A DNA stretch of 33,873 nucleotides from Anaerolinea sp. (lineage in GTDB: Bacteria > Chloroflexota > Limnocylindria > Limnocylindrales > CSP1-4): assembly GCA_013822395.1 (NCBI GenBank), contig PNKK01000025.1, positions 1-33,873 of the forward strand, in the 5' to 3' direction. Within the stretch, counting starts at the first letter, position 1; each line of letters begins with the position of its first letter. The position numbers and the translations under genes are program-made. Below are positions 33,623 to 33,873 of this stretch, piece by piece. Below the pieces are notes generated by a model. The model worked only from the letters and a program-made list of their open reading frames with translations. It ran no database searches and was not told the origin of the DNA.

Positions 33623-33700
33623 TCAGACCCCATCCTCCGTACGGCGGGGCCGCCAGCGCATACACATCGAGCGGGAGTGCAGATACATCGTGGGCAGCAT
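33623..33700 (-). CDS. Methionine-operon leader peptide (Met-Cys-Met)
   Basis: A 25-codon ORF, exactly as long as the lysine-operon leader (78 nt with stop). It begins MLPTMYLHSRS, then has ATG TGT ATG (Met-Cys-Met, residues 12-14), then RWRPRRTEDGV and stop. Four of 25 codons are Met. As in the lysine leader, Trp-Arg-Pro (TGG CGG CCC) follows the regulatory codons, and a terminator with a complementary arm lies downstream, before osmC-metY-metX. The expected role is attenuation in response to Met (or Cys) charging. An internal ATG at residue 5 could be the true start. The overlapping frame holds six Cys codons in the same stretch, which is a competing reading. Confidence 0.78.
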   Translation of the reverse strand: MLPTMYLHSRSMCMRWRPRRTEDGV

Positions 33701-33728
33701 GATGCACCAGCGGGGGCCAAGTGCGCAA
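33699..33728 (-). promoter_or_regulatory. Candidate promoter of the methionine operon
   Basis: On the minus strand TTGCGC (33728-33723) and CATCAT (33704-33699) are 18 bases apart, the same spacing as at the lysine leader, and the -35 lies in the same 11-mer GAAATGGTTGC (33735-33725). The -10 box would cover the first ATG of the leader, in which case translation would start at the internal ATG. The rest of 33736-33873 shows nothing I recognise. Confidence 0.4.
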
Positions 33729-33873
33729 CCATTTCGGGCGCCGTCCACACCAATTCGGGCGCATCTGCTGGATCCGAGGGCGGCCGGGCGTGTCGAGGGC
33801 GCGACGCCGTGCTCGGTCAGGGGCCTCCACCCCGCAGGGCGCGCTCGGCTCTACGACATGTTCTCCGCTGGAC

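Noticed and set aside
33443..33720. SAM riboswitch before the methionine operon
   Set aside because: I found no recognisable SAM-I or SAM-IV core; the 5' part is an open reading frame.

Overview
The window is about 34 kb of very GC-rich bacterial chromosome. Genes are packed into operons with 4-base ATGA/GTGA stop/start overlaps, and several mRNAs look leaderless. The gene content (a LytR-CpsA-Psr protein, succinylase-type lysine genes, PspA, a PadR/HAAS pair, an acetoin-type dehydrogenase with AcoX) suggests a Chloroflexota lineage such as Limnocylindria, or possibly an actinomycete. I infer this from style and content; there is no rRNA or other decisive marker.

Layout. 194-2076: tRNA-Gln(CUG) followed by glnS, then a 31-base stump of a second tRNA-Gln. 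2222-9602 (+): a four-gene SWIM+DUF5691 / MoxR AAA+ / DUF5682 / VWA operon of the YehQ-YehL-YehM-YehP type. 9707-11086 (+): a PadR repressor with a palindrome inside its promoter, translationally coupled to a HAAS-like membrane protein. 11176-11866 (+): a type II toxin-antitoxin pair behind a perfect 18-base palindrome. 11954-16959 (-): an acetoin/2-oxoacid dehydrogenase operon, acoX-lplA-acoA-acoB-acoC. 17120-18987 (-): an LCP-family envelope protein whose Pro/Thr/Ser tail is frameshifted. 19292-22410 (+): a TPM-domain protein and a PspA/IM30 protein. 22552-26608 (-): lysine operon dapB-dapA-dapD-lysA. 26923-27119: an IS630-type remnant and an 18-bp inverted repeat. 27252-29821 (-): zinc alcohol dehydrogenase and APC permease. 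29908-30413: a frameshifted IS4/IS1634-type transposase remnant. 30431-33427 (-): methionine/sulfur operon osmC-metY-metX.

The most interesting signal is regulatory. The lysine and methionine operons are each preceded, on the minus strand, by an unannotated 78-nt ORF (25 codons) and then a rho-independent terminator before the first structural gene. The lysine-operon leader has three consecutive Lys codons; the methionine-operon leader has a Met-Cys-Met cluster. In both, the regulatory codons are followed within one codon by Trp-Arg-Pro (TGG CGG CCC), and the GCGGCCC inside those codons is exactly complementary to the ascending arm of the downstream terminator. This looks like one shared design of ribosome-mediated transcription attenuation re-tuned to two amino acids. 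No lysine riboswitch, T-box or SAM riboswitch was recognised in either leader.
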